43,994 bases of DNA from assembly GCF_000938255.1 (NCBI RefSeq), contig NZ_JYMR01000055.1, forward strand, positions 1 to 43,994, in the 5' to 3' direction. The stretch comes from Bradyrhizobium sp. LTSP849. Its GTDB lineage: Bacteria; Pseudomonadota; Alphaproteobacteria; Rhizobiales; Xanthobacteraceae. The notes below the pieces were generated by a model. The model was given only the letters and a program-made list of their open reading frames with translations. It was not told the origin of the DNA and ran no database searches. Both the position numbers and the translations under genes were made by a program. Shown here in pieces: positions 1 to 8,668 of this stretch (the stretch's first letter is position 1; each line of letters opens with the position of its first letter).

Positions 1-24
1 GTAAGCGCTGTTTTCAGGCCACAG
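1..24. repeat. IS66 terminal inverted repeat, left end
   Basis: The first 12 bases, GTAAGCGCTGTT, match exactly the reverse complement of the other end. The next dozen match only in part (GGCCAC is shared but shifted). This is the tnpC side of the element. Confidence 0.85.
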
Positions 25-1540
25 CTCTGAGGTCGTGACGGCAATAGGCCCACGGAAGCAACTGATCGATCTCGCTATTCGGATGACCATTGACGATCCT
101 GGTGAGGACGTCGGTCAGGTAGGCAAGCGGATCGAGGTCGTTCAGCTTACAGGTTTCGACCAGGGAGGCGATGGTGGCCCAGTGCTCGGCACCGCCGTCG
201 GAGCCTGCGAACAGCGCATTTTTACGGTTCAACGTGATCGGACGGATCGAGCGCTCGACGGCGTTATTGTCGAGCTCGATACGGCCATCATCGATGAAGC
301 GCGTCAGGCCATCCCAGCGTGAGAGCGCATAACGGATGGCGTCTGCCAGCTTGCCCTTTTGGCTGATCAACGCGAGCTTTGCGCGGAGCCACAGCTCGAA
401 GGCTTCCGCCAGCGGCCGGCTTTTCTGTTGTCGAACGAGACGACGTTCCTCGGCGCTGCGGCCGCGGATGTCCTTCTCGATGGCATAGAACTCGGCGATA
501 TGCTTGAGCGCCTCGCTCGCAATAGGCGCAGGACCGGGGGTGGCAAGTTCGTAGAAGTTACGCCGCATGTGCGACCAGCAGAATGCAAGCTGAACGTTGC
601 CACGCTCGGCGAGCCTGCCATAGCCGGCATAGCCGTCGACCTGCAGGATCCCCTTGAAGCCTGCCAGATGAGCGATCGGTCGGTCGGCCTTGCGGTCGGG
701 CGCATAGACATAGGCGACGCCCGGCGGATCGGCACCGCCCCATGGCCGGTCGTCCGCCGCATAGGCCCAGAGCTGACCGGTCTTGGTGCGCCCGCGGCCG
801 GGATCGAGCACCGGCATCGTCGTCTCGTCGGCGAACAGCTTTGGCCGCTGCCTGAGCTTGCCAAGGAGCCGCTCATGCAACGGGCGCAGATGGAAGGCTG
901 CCTGTCCCACCCAGTCCGCCAGCGTCGAACGATCAAGCTCAATGCCCTGGCGGGCGTAAATCTGCGCCTGCCGGTAGAGTGGCAGGTGATCGGCATATTT
1001 GGAGACCAGGACCTGGGCGACGGTGGCCTCGGTCGGCAGACCACCCTCGATCAGCCGGGCCGGGGCCGGCGCCTGCATGACACCGTCCTCGCAAGCCCGG
1101 CAGGCGTATTTGGGACGCCGGGTGACGAGGATCCGGAACTGCGCCGGGACCAGGTCCAGCCGCTCACTTCTATCCTCGCCGATCCGGTGCAACTCGCCCT
1201 GGCAACAGGAGCAGATCTTATTGTCGATATCGACGACGACCTCGATCCGCCGCAAGTGCGCTGGCAAGGCGCCACGGTTGATCCGGCGCTTGCGAGCCCG
1301 AGCCTCACGGCTTTCAGGTGCGCTGACGTCCTGCGCCGTCTCGCTGTACGCTGCGACCTGCTCGACATCTTCCAGGCCCAGCAGCATCTGATCTTCAGGC
1401 AAGGTCTCTGCCCGCCGGCCGAACCGATGCCGCTGCAATTCCTTGATGATCTGACGCAGCCGTTCGCTCTCGCACCGCTCGGCAAGCAGCATCGCTTTCA
1501 GCGTCTCGGGATCGTCAGGCAGGGCGTCGCTCACACGCAA
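14..1540 (-). CDS. tnpC: IS66 transposase TnpC (DDE)
   Basis: This is the catalytic transposase of the IS66 element, which cuts and joins DNA ends. The 508-residue length is normal for the family. An N-terminal leucine-rich helical stretch is followed by a zinc-binding region (Cys110, Cys112, Cys113, Cys147, Cys150). The central DDE_Tnp_IS66 domain shows Asp238 in FADET, Asp302 in VDGYAGYG and Glu429 in DNNAVER, the expected acidic triad. The IS66 C-terminal domain (LNDLDPLAYL) is present. The first start is a TTG, with a GTG two codons later. The gene follows tnpB after about 75 bp. Nothing in the sequence suggests decay. Confidence 0.93.
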   Translation of the reverse strand: MRVSDALPDDPETLKAMLLAERCESERLRQIIKELQRHRFGRRAETLPEDQMLLGLEDVEQVAAYSETAQDVSAPESREARARKRRINRGALPAHLRRIEVVVDIDNKICSCCQGELHRIGEDRSERLDLVPAQFRILVTRRPKYACRACEDGVMQAPAPARLIEGGLPTEATVAQVLVSKYADHLPLYRQAQIYARQGIELDRSTLADWVGQAAFHLRPLHERLLGKLRQRPKLFADETTMPVLDPGRGRTKTGQLWAYAADDRPWGGADPPGVAYVYAPDRKADRPIAHLAGFKGILQVDGYAGYGRLAERGNVQLAFCWSHMRRNFYELATPGPAPIASEALKHIAEFYAIEKDIRGRSAEERRLVRQQKSRPLAEAFELWLRAKLALISQKGKLADAIRYALSRWDGLTRFIDDGRIELDNNAVERSIRPITLNRKNALFAGSDGGAEHWATIASLVETCKLNDLDPLAYLTDVLTRIVNGHPNSEIDQLLPWAYCRHDLRAVA

Positions 1541-1614
1541 TTCAGAGCATATTCGCCGCCATCTGGCGACGCGCTCGATGCCCCTGATTCACTTCGCCGC
1601 AGCGCTGCCAACAA

Positions 1615-1971
1615 CTATCCGGCTTGCGTTGGCGCTGGCGTCTCCCGTACCTCGTGGACACGCCGCCAGTCGAGCCCTTCCAACAGCGCCGACAATTGCG
1701 CCGCCGACAGACGCATCACGCCGTCCTCGATCTTCGGCCAGCGGAAGATCCCATCCTCAAGCCGTTTGGCGAACAGGCACAGACCCGTTCCGTCCCAGAA
1801 CACCAGCTTGATCCGATCCGCCCGCTTGGCACGGAACACATAGACAGCTCCCGAGAATGGGTCAGCCCCCATGCTCTCGCGCACCAGGGTCGCAAGCCCT
1901 TCCATCCCCTTGCGGAAGTCCACCGGTTTGGTCGCCACCATCACCCGGACCGCACCCGACGGACCGATCAC
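1615..1971 (-). CDS. tnpB: IS66 accessory protein TnpB (Orf2)
   Basis: A 118-residue accessory protein required for transposition of IS66 elements. Its biochemical role is not well defined. Family signatures are VDFRKGMEGLATLV near the start and DGTGLCLFAKRLE in the middle, followed by FRWP. I chose the GTG start because it overlaps the tnpA stop codon in a GTGA arrangement, which is the usual translational coupling in this family. The same frame stays open further upstream inside tnpA, but that part is a shadow of tnpA. Confidence 0.9.
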   Translation of the reverse strand: MIGPSGAVRVMVATKPVDFRKGMEGLATLVRESMGADPFSGAVYVFRAKRADRIKLVFWDGTGLCLFAKRLEDGIFRWPKIEDGVMRLSAAQLSALLEGLDWRRVHEVRETPAPTQAG

Positions 1972-2426
1972 CGGCTCGCCTTCAGCGCCTGGACGATCGA
2001 CGCAATCATTGCCGTGTCCGCACCACGACCGGCCCGGATCGTGATGCCGTCGACTTCGATCTCGATGATCCCGGCATCGCAACGGCAAGTTCGGACATCC
2101 GGTTTGGGTTTGCAGCGCGCCACTTTGCGCTCCCGGCCAAGAGCAGGCGCCGGCACTGCGACATCCACCACCGCCGGCACAAACTGCACTTCTTCTATTT
2201 CGGAATGACCGCCTGCTGCCTCTCGCAACTGACGTCGCCAGCCAAACAACTGCTGCGGTGACAATCCATGCCGTCGGGCTACCGAACAGACCGAGTCGCC
2301 GCTCGCCACAATCTCCGCGACGATCCGCGCCTTGTCCTCGTCGCTCCACTTCCGCCGACGGCCGGCGCCGGTGAAGACCTCAAGCCGCCGTACCGGCTCC
2401 GTGATAGCAGTATGCACTGTGTCCAT
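1968..2426 (-). CDS. tnpA: IS66 transposase subunit TnpA (Orf1, HTH)
   Basis: A 152-residue protein with an N-terminal helix-turn-helix of the IS3/IS66 OrfA type (roughly residues 25-70, KWSDEDKARIVAEI then SVARRHGLSPQQLFGWRRQL). It probably binds the element ends. The C-terminal half (DVAVPAP...GIIEIEVDGITIRAG) also matches IS66 Orf1 proteins. It is the first gene of the tnpABC operon and its stop codon overlaps the tnpB start. Confidence 0.9.
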   Translation of the reverse strand: MDTVHTAITEPVRRLEVFTGAGRRRKWSDEDKARIVAEIVASGDSVCSVARRHGLSPQQLFGWRRQLREAAGGHSEIEEVQFVPAVVDVAVPAPALGRERKVARCKPKPDVRTCRCDAGIIEIEVDGITIRAGRGADTAMIASIVQALKASR

Positions 2427-2483
2427 TCTAAGCCTAACGGTCCAAATCGAACCGCAGACTCGCAGATCACCCCATCATCCGGT

Positions 2484-2507
2484 AGGTGGCCGCTGAACAG
2501 CGCTTAC
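2484..2507. repeat. IS66 terminal inverted repeat, right end
   Basis: On the minus strand this end reads GTAAGCGCTGTTCAGCGGCC, sharing its first 12 bases with the opposite end of the element. It lies about 60 bp upstream of tnpA, leaving room for the IS promoter. Confidence 0.85.
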
Positions 2508-2607
2508 CCTGCTACAGCATCGGGCATCGATTGATCGTGTGCTGGCGCTAGTGACATGAAAGAAACCTTGGCGGGTCAGCGGGCGCCATTTTCATACGGA
2601 CCCAAGC

Positions 2608-2973
2608 TTACTCCGCGCTTATCTCGACCTCGATCGACGAGGTGCCTGAGATGCGCATCGACGTTCCCGTGATGCTCAGCTTGAAGAAGTCGCTTCCGCG
2701 CGCACCAGGATTCGACAAGTAGCGAAACGACGGTCCTTGAATGACGATCTGCCCTGATTTGGGCATCTCCGTGATGGCGACATTATCGATCATGATCGTC
2801 GACCAGCGCAAGCCCTGGATACATTGACCACCCGAGGCGATTTTGATCGACCAATGGACCGTATCGGATTGGAGCTTGAATGGTTCTGGATGCAAGAGGC
2901 ACGTTCCGCCGGCCAGCGCCGACGAAGATGACAACACAAGAAGAACCGTGGTTTGAAGTCCGATACGAAACAT
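2608..2973 (-). CDS. Small secreted protein of unknown function
   Basis: I do not recognise the family. From the ATG chosen here the protein has 121 residues and opens with a clear Sec signal peptide (a short basic start, a hydrophobic stretch TTVLLVLSSSSALAG, cleavage near residue 21-22). The mature part has two cysteines, Cys25 and Cys51, that could pair, and alternating polar and hydrophobic residues typical of a small beta-rich periplasmic domain. The frame is open back to 3180, but the inner ATG has an AAGG box about 7 bases upstream and gives the proper signal peptide, so the longer form is unlikely. It is transcribed away from the next gene and lies just beyond the IS66 element. Confidence 0.6.
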   Translation of the reverse strand: MFRIGLQTTVLLVLSSSSALAGGTCLLHPEPFKLQSDTVHWSIKIASGGQCIQGLRWSTIMIDNVAITEMPKSGQIVIQGPSFRYLSNPGARGSDFFKLSITGTSMRISGTSSIEVEISAE

Positions 2974-3178
2974 TTTGCACCTTGAAGTAGAGATCGTGAC
3001 ACGCGGCACTCCAGTCTCCGTCAGCAGTGCGTTCACCGCATGCAGTCGAAAGCGACGCCACTGACCAACACTCGAGAATAGCCCGGGATTTCGCGGAATT
3101 AACGATATGGAAGCAGGCAACTGCCGGCAGGCGCAAACATACCCGATATCGGGCTGACACAGGTTAGAGGAACATCTC

Positions 3179-3595
3179 ATGTTAGCTATGCGGGGAAAAA
3201 CGTCTTGCTCGGATTTTGCGAAGACATGGCTTCAAGAGCGGGCGGTATTTCTTTACTCCGAAGACGGCAACCAGAACACCGTTGGACTCCAGGGAGTTTG
3301 CCATAGAGCTGCCTTTCGGAATGACCTCATACCGGATCTGACAGAGCTGTCCTCTTCTGCGTCGACAGCAGTGGCGGAAATTTCGAAAAAGCGAAGTCAG
3401 AAATTGCTTGAAGAACTAGAGAAATTCGCCGGAGACGAAAAGAGGGGCCGGCTGCTGCTCGGCTTCCATTTCGACCCCGTCGTGTTTTTTGGTCGAGAAG
3501 ACGCTATCGATTTGCTCTGGGGGAATGCCACCCCCTCACATGAAACCCGCTTTACTCGCGGCGAGATGTGGGTTCATCCGCTTAAAGATCACTAG
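3179..3595 (+). CDS. Hypothetical protein, 138 residues
   Basis: I do not recognise this protein. A good ribosome binding site (AGAGGA) lies 8 bases before the ATG, which is the main reason to call it. It has no signal peptide or membrane segment. A charged helical stretch around residues 65-90 (EISKKRSQKLLEELEKF) is followed by a more compact C-terminal part rich in aromatic residues. It is divergent from the secreted gene on its left, with about 200 bp between them for two promoters. It sits between IS and phage remnants, so it may be accessory DNA or a fragment. Confidence 0.45.
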   Translation: MLAMRGKTSCSDFAKTWLQERAVFLYSEDGNQNTVGLQGVCHRAAFRNDLIPDLTELSSSASTAVAEISKKRSQKLLEELEKFAGDEKRGRLLLGFHFDPVVFFGREDAIDLLWGNATPSHETRFTRGEMWVHPLKDH

Positions 3596-4034
3596 CGTGA
3601 ATACACTCGCTTCAAACCCCGCTGTAAGCCGGCTTATAGGTGGGGCCGCCGTCATAAATGGCGCCCCTCAGATGCTTCATGGTCAAAATATCGAGATGGC
3701 CCGGGTTGTTGATGCTCTTACTCGCAGGGAGGGGACACACGCAAACGCCCGGTTGATTGTGCGGCGCAACCCGCAGTAGCCTGCGGACTTTCACGGGGCC
3801 GCTTTTATGTTTTTCAATAATTGGGACAGGAAATTCCCAGATCACGAACTCATCTGGCACGAATGCAGAGCGCCAATCATCCCGCGACGAACTGTCGATG
3901 GCGGGTGGACATCGTCAGCGCTAAATCCAAGTAAGACCTGGCGCCGGCGAGGTCACGGTGGTCGCTGGGAATATCAACAAGACCCGCAGTCCGCAGACGA
4001 TTGGGCCAACGATCAGTGGTGAGGCCGAACCCTC
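3596..4034. other. Gap with no convincing gene
   Basis: Short open frames occur on both strands here (for example 82 residues on the minus strand at 3612-3860), but none has a convincing start, binding site or recognisable domain. I see no RNA gene or repeat. It separates an unknown gene from the phage-derived block. Confidence 0.5.
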
Positions 4035-5228
4035 TCAGGCAGCCTTAAACCCTGCGGCCAAAGCAGGCACGATAAAATTCGCGATGGCAGTATATCCGGC
4101 CGTATTGCAGTGCTTAGTGTCGAACATTAGCGAAGCCTGATATGTGCCGCCGAAAACGCCGTTCCACACGTCAATAAATGGAATGTTATTGCTGTAGGCC
4201 AGCGACTTCATTTGCGCGACATACTGGGCTTGAGTAGCATAGGCGATGCCGGGTTGGCCTACGGGCGGCGATACCATGATCGCACTGCCACTCAGCTTTG
4301 CTGCGGTAATTTGCGCCTGTAAATTGGAAAGGCTCGTCGCGAGAGGGATGGCCTGTAGCCAATCGTTAACGACGCCACCTTCGATCAAGGTCAAGTCTGG
4401 CGCGATGAACTTCATAGAGTTAATCGGCGAATAAGCGAGGGTCGTCGAAATCAACTGAGTGGAGTTTAGCCCGGCACAACCACTAGTTAGCACTGTCGTT
4501 TCTTTGACAGCGGAATTGTATACTCGCAAGTAGCCAAGATTGACATTGCTCCCGCTAGATAGCGTCACTGTAAACGTATGGACGCCCAAACCACCGGGCA
4601 GCGTGACGATATTTTCGCGCATTGAGTCGGCAGCGTTTTGGTTTAAGGTAGCAAGCGTATTGTTGCTCTCGTCCTTGACGACCATCACGCCGTTGGTTGC
4701 GTGGGTGCCCCAGCCAATTACCAGCGTGTCGCACTGCGTTGCTGGCGCCCAAACCAACGTGTTTGTGTTGACTACGGTCGTGTTTAGGTAATAGCCCAAC
4801 GTCTTGCCGTTGGTGTTGGCTACCCACGTTCCGGTCACGGTGGGATCAAAAATGTAGACCGTCTCTCCTGCAATAGAAGAGATATAGTTGTCGCCGAACA
4901 CGCTGGTTGCGCTTCCACCAGACAATAGTCCGGCCAAGATGCTAGGCCACGACCCTACTTTCCCATTCACAACCCCATTTGCCCCCGTCCCGGCGCCGAC
5001 GCCAGCAACGGTGCTGTCTCCATAAGGAAGCATCACGGAATTGCGCGTTCCGGCGTTCTTCGCTGCCTGCGCAGACAACCACTGACTGAGATTCGAGCCG
5101 GTGAAATTGTTATAGTTCGGCACCACGGGTAGTGGCGTACTCGCTCTCCCAAGGACAGCGTCCACGGTCAACGCCGCCGTAAGCGGCTGCGTCAGCTCGC
5201 GGCTAATCGCTTGCGCAGCCTTAACCAC
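4035..5228 (-). CDS. SGNH/GDSL-type hydrolase, phage-associated
   Basis: A 397-residue protein with the catalytic blocks of SGNH hydrolases: GDSTVAG with nucleophile Ser72, a GGVVND block with Asn288, and DTKH with Asp370 and His373. The family removes acyl groups from carbohydrates or lipids. Between blocks I and III is a long insertion of about 150 residues rich in Thr, Asn, Gly and Val, probably a beta-sandwich as seen in phage tail-spike esterases. I chose the GTG that overlaps the upstream stop codon by 8 bases. The frame runs further upstream, but those codons shadow the preceding gene. No signal peptide is visible. Its position after capsid genes suggests a virion-associated deacetylase, while the nearby polysaccharide locus leaves open a role on exopolysaccharide. 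Confidence 0.75.
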   Translation of the reverse strand: MVKAAQAISRELTQPLTAALTVDAVLGRASTPLPVVPNYNNFTGSNLSQWLSAQAAKNAGTRNSVMLPYGDSTVAGVGAGTGANGVVNGKVGSWPSILAGLLSGGSATSVFGDNYISSIAGETVYIFDPTVTGTWVANTNGKTLGYYLNTTVVNTNTLVWAPATQCDTLVIGWGTHATNGVMVVKDESNNTLATLNQNAADSMRENIVTLPGGLGVHTFTVTLSSGSNVNLGYLRVYNSAVKETTVLTSGCAGLNSTQLISTTLAYSPINSMKFIAPDLTLIEGGVVNDWLQAIPLATSLSNLQAQITAAKLSGSAIMVSPPVGQPGIAYATQAQYVAQMKSLAYSNNIPFIDVWNGVFGGTYQASLMFDTKHCNTAGYTAIANFIVPALAAGFKAA

Positions 5229-5499
5229 TAAAAAGCCCGCAGGCATCAACGCTGGCAACGCGGCTAAACCGATATGTGCCGGCTGCGACGAGCTGCACTG
5301 CACGGCGGCGATAATCGAGCGTATCGACCGTAAAATACTGGCCGGCATCGTCCTTGAGCAGGATATCGACCCGCGCCGTCACGCCGACATCGGGACCAGC
5401 CGAATCCTTCAAGCACACTGTCAGGGTCGATCCGGCTGCAACAACTTGATCGCCGGAATTTGTGGCGGTGGTTCCGACCGCCAGAATTTCGCTCGGCAT
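5221..5499 (-). CDS. Small phage-type protein of unknown function
   Basis: A 92-residue protein with a strong binding site (AAGGGG, about 8 bases before the ATG). The sequence alternates hydrophobic and polar residues as in an all-beta fold and ends in a pattern (AAGTYRF then ACGLFSG) that I associate with small proteins near structural genes in alphaproteobacterial prophages. It lies between the capsid gene and the SGNH hydrolase, its stop codon overlaps the hydrolase start, and the two are probably co-translated. A virion or tail role is an inference from position. Confidence 0.6.
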   Translation of the reverse strand: MPSEILAVGTTATNSGDQVVAAGSTLTVCLKDSAGPDVGVTARVDILLKDDAGQYFTVDTLDYRRRAVQLVAAGTYRFSRVASVDACGLFSG

Positions 5500-5531
5500 C
5501 TCAAAATCCCCTTCGTCAGATCATTGTTTCC

Positions 5532-5554
5532 CCGGATGTCGGCACGACATCCGG
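5532..5554. promoter_or_regulatory. Perfect 10-bp inverted repeat between phage genes
   Basis: CCGGATGTCG and CGACATCCGG flank a 3-base loop in the gap between the capsid gene and the small downstream gene on the minus strand. It would form a strong RNA hairpin. No run of T follows on either strand, so it is not a typical intrinsic terminator. It may attenuate transcription or stabilise mRNA ends. Confidence 0.45.
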
Positions 5555-5689
5555 AGGACTAATTGCCATCTCCAAGGCTCCGAAGGCGCAGCGTGCGACC
5601 TGAGGGCGACTAGCCTTTTTTGAGGCACCCGTCAAGGTTGACCAGCGGCCCTCCACGGCCACGGAGCCTCGTTTGACCCTTTGTGCAGA

Positions 5690-6760
5690 TCAGTTCGAGG
5701 CCATGACTTCGACCAGCGCTTCCGGCCGCTTGCAGATGGCGAGCGGGTTGGACTGCGGCTTCAGCTCGACGCCCTCGCCATGCTTGAGGATCTCCGGCGA
5801 AATCCAGATTTCCTGACCGGGCTGGTTGACCGCACGGATGTCGTTCGCCGGCGCATCCCAGGTCTCGAACGTGTCCATGGTGCCGGCGGGATAGGCATAG
5901 CCGTAGTCAACCGGCACGAACGGGGTCAGCGTGCGCGTGGTGCCGATCGGCGCCTGCCCGTTGTACTCGCGGAACAAGATCTGCTGGAACACGAAGGAAC
6001 GTCCCAGCGCGGTCGGCTGGCCGTTGCGGTCGATCGGGCCGGTGCCGGGCGCAAAGGCCGGCTGTGCCAGCGCCTGTGCTCCCTGCCAGTTCAGCCAGAA
6101 TTTCTCGACCTTGGCGTGCTGGATGAGCTTGTTGAAAAACGACGTCGAGACGATGACCTCGACCGACGACATGACCTCGCCTTTCAAATTGTTGGCGATC
6201 GAGGTGCGCAATTGCGTGCACTTGTCGATGATGTCGGTACCGGCGCCGCCGAGCAGGAAGTCGATGGTGACCTTGGTGATGCCGAAGGTGGCATAGAGGT
6301 CGACCAGCGTCGCACCATTGCCGTCCGTCACCAAGCCCTTCAGCGCACCCATGCGCAGCCACTCGCGGGTGATGGTGTGCTTGTTGCGGATGTTGAACAG
6401 GCGCTTGGCCACCTCATCACCGAGCGTCCGCACGCCCTTGGTCCCGTTGACGATGGAGATCATGTTCTGCAAATCACGCGGCGTGATCAAATCCTCGGCC
6501 GGGAAATGCGGGCACTCGATGAACGTCGACTTGCGGCCGCCACGATCGCCAGGCGTCGCCGCCGAGCCGCGCTCCTTGGCCGGCAACACGCGAATGGCGC
6601 CATCCTCGATCACGATCTCGATGATGGTCGAGATCGAGCCCTCCGACGGAAACAGATTGAGCGCATTCAGCAGCCCGTAATTGATCGGGATGCGGTTGAT
6701 CGATCCCGAGAGCTGGATCGAGGTGAATGGAAAATTGACGGTATCGAGACTGTCGACCAT
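5690..6760 (-). CDS. Phage major capsid protein E (lambda gpE-like)
   Basis: A 356-residue protein of the phage major capsid protein E family, close to the length of lambda gpE. Family-typical features are an N-terminal segment that finds symmetrical partners (FTSIQLSGSINRIPINYG), a central domain with IRNKHTITREWLRMGALKG, and a C-terminal half with FVPVDYGYAYPAGTMDTFETW and SNPLAICKRPEALVEV. It would form the shell of a siphovirus-like head. It follows the head decoration gene by about 110 bp in the order used by lambda-like phages. The frame is intact, although the rest of the morphogenesis module is absent. Confidence 0.88.
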   Translation of the reverse strand: MVDSLDTVNFPFTSIQLSGSINRIPINYGLLNALNLFPSEGSISTIIEIVIEDGAIRVLPAKERGSAATPGDRGGRKSTFIECPHFPAEDLITPRDLQNMISIVNGTKGVRTLGDEVAKRLFNIRNKHTITREWLRMGALKGLVTDGNGATLVDLYATFGITKVTIDFLLGGAGTDIIDKCTQLRTSIANNLKGEVMSSVEVIVSTSFFNKLIQHAKVEKFWLNWQGAQALAQPAFAPGTGPIDRNGQPTALGRSFVFQQILFREYNGQAPIGTTRTLTPFVPVDYGYAYPAGTMDTFETWDAPANDIRAVNQPGQEIWISPEILKHGEGVELKPQSNPLAICKRPEALVEVMASN

Positions 6761-6873
6761 GGGGTCAAATCCTCAGGGTTTGCGCGCCAGGCCGAGCCGG
6801 CGTCGTCGGGGTGAAGGGAAGTCGCAACAAGGAACGGCGCCCCGCGATGGCTCACGGGACGCGGGGAAAGTGC

Positions 6874-7197
6874 TTACGACGAGCGCGGCACGATGCCGTT
6901 CGCCATCAACTGCTCGCTTGCGGCTGCGATCTGATCCGCCGTCGCACCGGACAGCCAAATCAGGAAACGGGAATCGACGATGGAGGGGCCACGCCGCGGC
7001 GCCACAATGGTCTGATCGGCGCCGCCGTTGAGCGCGGTTTTCTTCGACAGCCACACCTCCAGGGCGTTCTGGCTGCCGTCCGTCGCGGCGAAGTTCAGCG
7101 GCCAGACCTTATAGGACACGCTGACGGCGGTCACCGGCAACGTGAAATTGTCGCCGGCGAGGAAGTCGGTGGCGCCGTCCGCGATGGTGAACTTAAC
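6874..7197 (-). pseudogene. Phage head decoration protein, 5'-truncated
   Basis: The remaining 107 codons match the C-terminal two thirds of lambda gpD-like head decoration proteins. The conserved FTIADGATDFLAGDNFTL stretch is near the broken end and a typical tail with IAAASEQLMANGIV follows. The frame opens immediately after a TAG at 7198-7200 with no proper start codon or binding site, so the gene has lost its beginning. It precedes the capsid gene as expected for the D-E gene pair. The break marks one edge of the prophage deletion. Confidence 0.72.
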
Positions 7198-7540
7198 CTA
7201 ACCCCAGGCGGGTGAGCCAATCGCGCTGCACAATGGGGAATGATGGCAGCTCTGCCGATCAGGTGCACTTTGTCCCTGGGCGGACACGGAAGGGAGTGCG
7301 GCATGATTGAAGCGTCGCAGATAAACTTCGCGTTGCGGGGAATGATCACCTGCGCCGCACTCAAGTCCAGTTTACTGTTAAATTGAGTAGCCTCACGGCG
7401 TGGTGCGCTCTCTTCAAGGGCGGAACGCGGGTAAGGCAAGGACGTCCGCTCTCTTGGACCGTGGACGCGACGAATATCACGCTGACGTTCTCGACTGCTC
7501 CGGCCGCGGGACTTGTCAGTACGCATTGAGGTATCTGTCG
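7198..7540. other. Prophage deletion junction, no intact gene
   Basis: This stretch joins the truncated head decoration gene to the acyltransferase gene. On the plus strand a short frame ending at 7529 (VDATNITLTF, then STAPAAG) resembles the end of a phage or tail protein, but it is too short to assign. I see no tRNA or clear attachment-site repeat. Confidence 0.4.
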
Positions 7541-8668
7541 TCAGCCTTTCATTGTGGTCTTCATCAAGCCGCGGTAGGCGCCGTTCAGTCCCGCATTGAT
7601 GTGTCTTTCAACCAGGAGATAGACGGCGGTCCCGAGAGCGACTGCAACGATAGAAAGACCGATGAGGAGAGCATCGCCTGAAAGTGCGGCCAGCCGCGGC
7701 GTGCTTTTCACGATTATGTCTCTGAGCTGGTATACGAAGTACACGTGAAGCAAGTAAATGGAGTACGAGGCGTTTCCAATCACAAGCAGCCAATGCGGCC
7801 AACGGAGATGAGCCTTCTCGAATTGGAGGAAAGAGATCAGCAGAAGTGACGCTGGCACACCCCAGATCAAAAATCTTAGATCTTCGGGCATGCCAAACGG
7901 CAAAGAGGTGGCAAATCCAGCGACACCGAAGCCAAGCGTCACAAATCGGAGACGTGAGTGAAGCGCATCGCGTTGAAATAAGAGGCCGACTGCGCAGCCA
8001 AAAAGAAATTCGATTATGATCGTGTCACTAAGAAAAGTCAGGATTGCGCTGTCCTTTGCTCCGATTGCGCGCGTGACTATGAGGGTGGTCCCAAAGGTCG
8101 CGACTAGCGGCAGCAGCAGATGGCGTTTCGAGAACGTCAACACGATGGTAAAGCACAAATAAAAAAACATCTCGTAAAAGAGAGTCCATCCTTGCCCCAA
8201 AATCGGTTGGACTAGCCCCTTTTCGTTGAACGAAGGAATAAAGGCTAATGCATCGATGATCCTGGCCGCTGAGAAGGAAAACGCCTCGTCACGATGACGA
8301 TAAAAATGTACTGCGGCCATGGCGACCAAAGACAAGGTGGTGAGTGCGTACATCGGGTAGATGCGGATGAGACGCCTTATCAGAAAATCGCGCGGTGGCT
8401 TTGCTCCGGATCTGTACGGCGACGACACGAGAACCATGATGAAGCCGCTGATCACGAAGAATATATCGACGCCCACAGCTCCTATTGCGATTAGGCTCTC
8501 GGAGCTGAATAACCACAATGACGGCTTAGGCCACTGAGTGGGCCAATGTACCGTGACGGCACGTCCGGCGTGATGCATCACCACCAAAACGGCCGCGATT
8601 CCGCGTAAAACCTGTACGGAGAGAAGGGACGCATTTTGTCGCGCGGGTTCGGCGATCAACGTTTGCAT
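7541..8668 (-). CDS. Acyltransferase-3 family membrane protein
   Basis: A 375-residue integral membrane protein of the acyltransferase-3 family (ExoZ and OafA type), which moves acetyl or other acyl groups onto surface polysaccharides. The N-terminal signature is seen (SVQVLRGIAAVLVVMHHAGR, with the conserved His in HHAG). Next come VGVDIFFVISGFIM and RRLIRIYPMY, where the conserved Arg follows, and then about ten hydrophobic segments. The frame extends 43 codons further upstream, but that part is polar and unlike the family. The ATG chosen here has a GGGG box upstream. The likely substrate is the exopolysaccharide made by this locus. Confidence 0.85.
   Translation of the reverse strand: MQTLIAEPARQNASLLSVQVLRGIAAVLVVMHHAGRAVTVHWPTQWPKPSLWLFSSESLIAIGAVGVDIFFVISGFIMVLVSSPYRSGAKPPRDFLIRRLIRIYPMYALTTLSLVAMAAVHFYRHRDEAFSFSAARIIDALAFIPSFNEKGLVQPILGQGWTLFYEMFFYLCFTIVLTFSKRHLLLPLVATFGTTLIVTRAIGAKDSAILTFLSDTIIIEFLFGCAVGLLFQRDALHSRLRFVTLGFGVAGFATSLPFGMPEDLRFLIWGVPASLLLISFLQFEKAHLRWPHWLLVIGNASYSIYLLHVYFVYQLRDIIVKSTPRLAALSGDALLIGLSIVAVALGTAVYLLVERHINAGLNGAYRGLMKTTMKG

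Larger units (their letters stand above)
1..2507 (-). mobile_element. IS66-family insertion sequence, apparently complete
   Basis: The element carries the three genes typical of IS66 elements (tnpA, tnpB, tnpC), all on the minus strand, and is bounded by terminal inverted repeats that both begin GTAAGCGCTGTT. The length of about 2.5 kb matches the family. All three reading frames are open and the catalytic residues are present, so it may still be active. IS66 elements usually make an 8-bp target duplication. The base before the left end lies outside the window, so the duplication cannot be tested; the right flank reads CCTGCTAC. Confidence 0.9.

Noticed and set aside
359..1843. Long plus-strand open frame of 494 codons
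   Set aside because: It lies antisense to tnpC and tnpB, whose domains are certain. High GC content keeps the opposite frame open.
5221..5348. N-terminal extension of the SGNH hydrolase up to 5348
   Set aside because: This segment is the shadow of the small upstream phage gene, which has its own strong binding site; the overlapping GTG is the better start.
5681..6814. Plus-strand open frame of 377 codons
   Set aside because: Antisense to the capsid gene; Arg- and Asp-rich sequence typical of a shadow frame.
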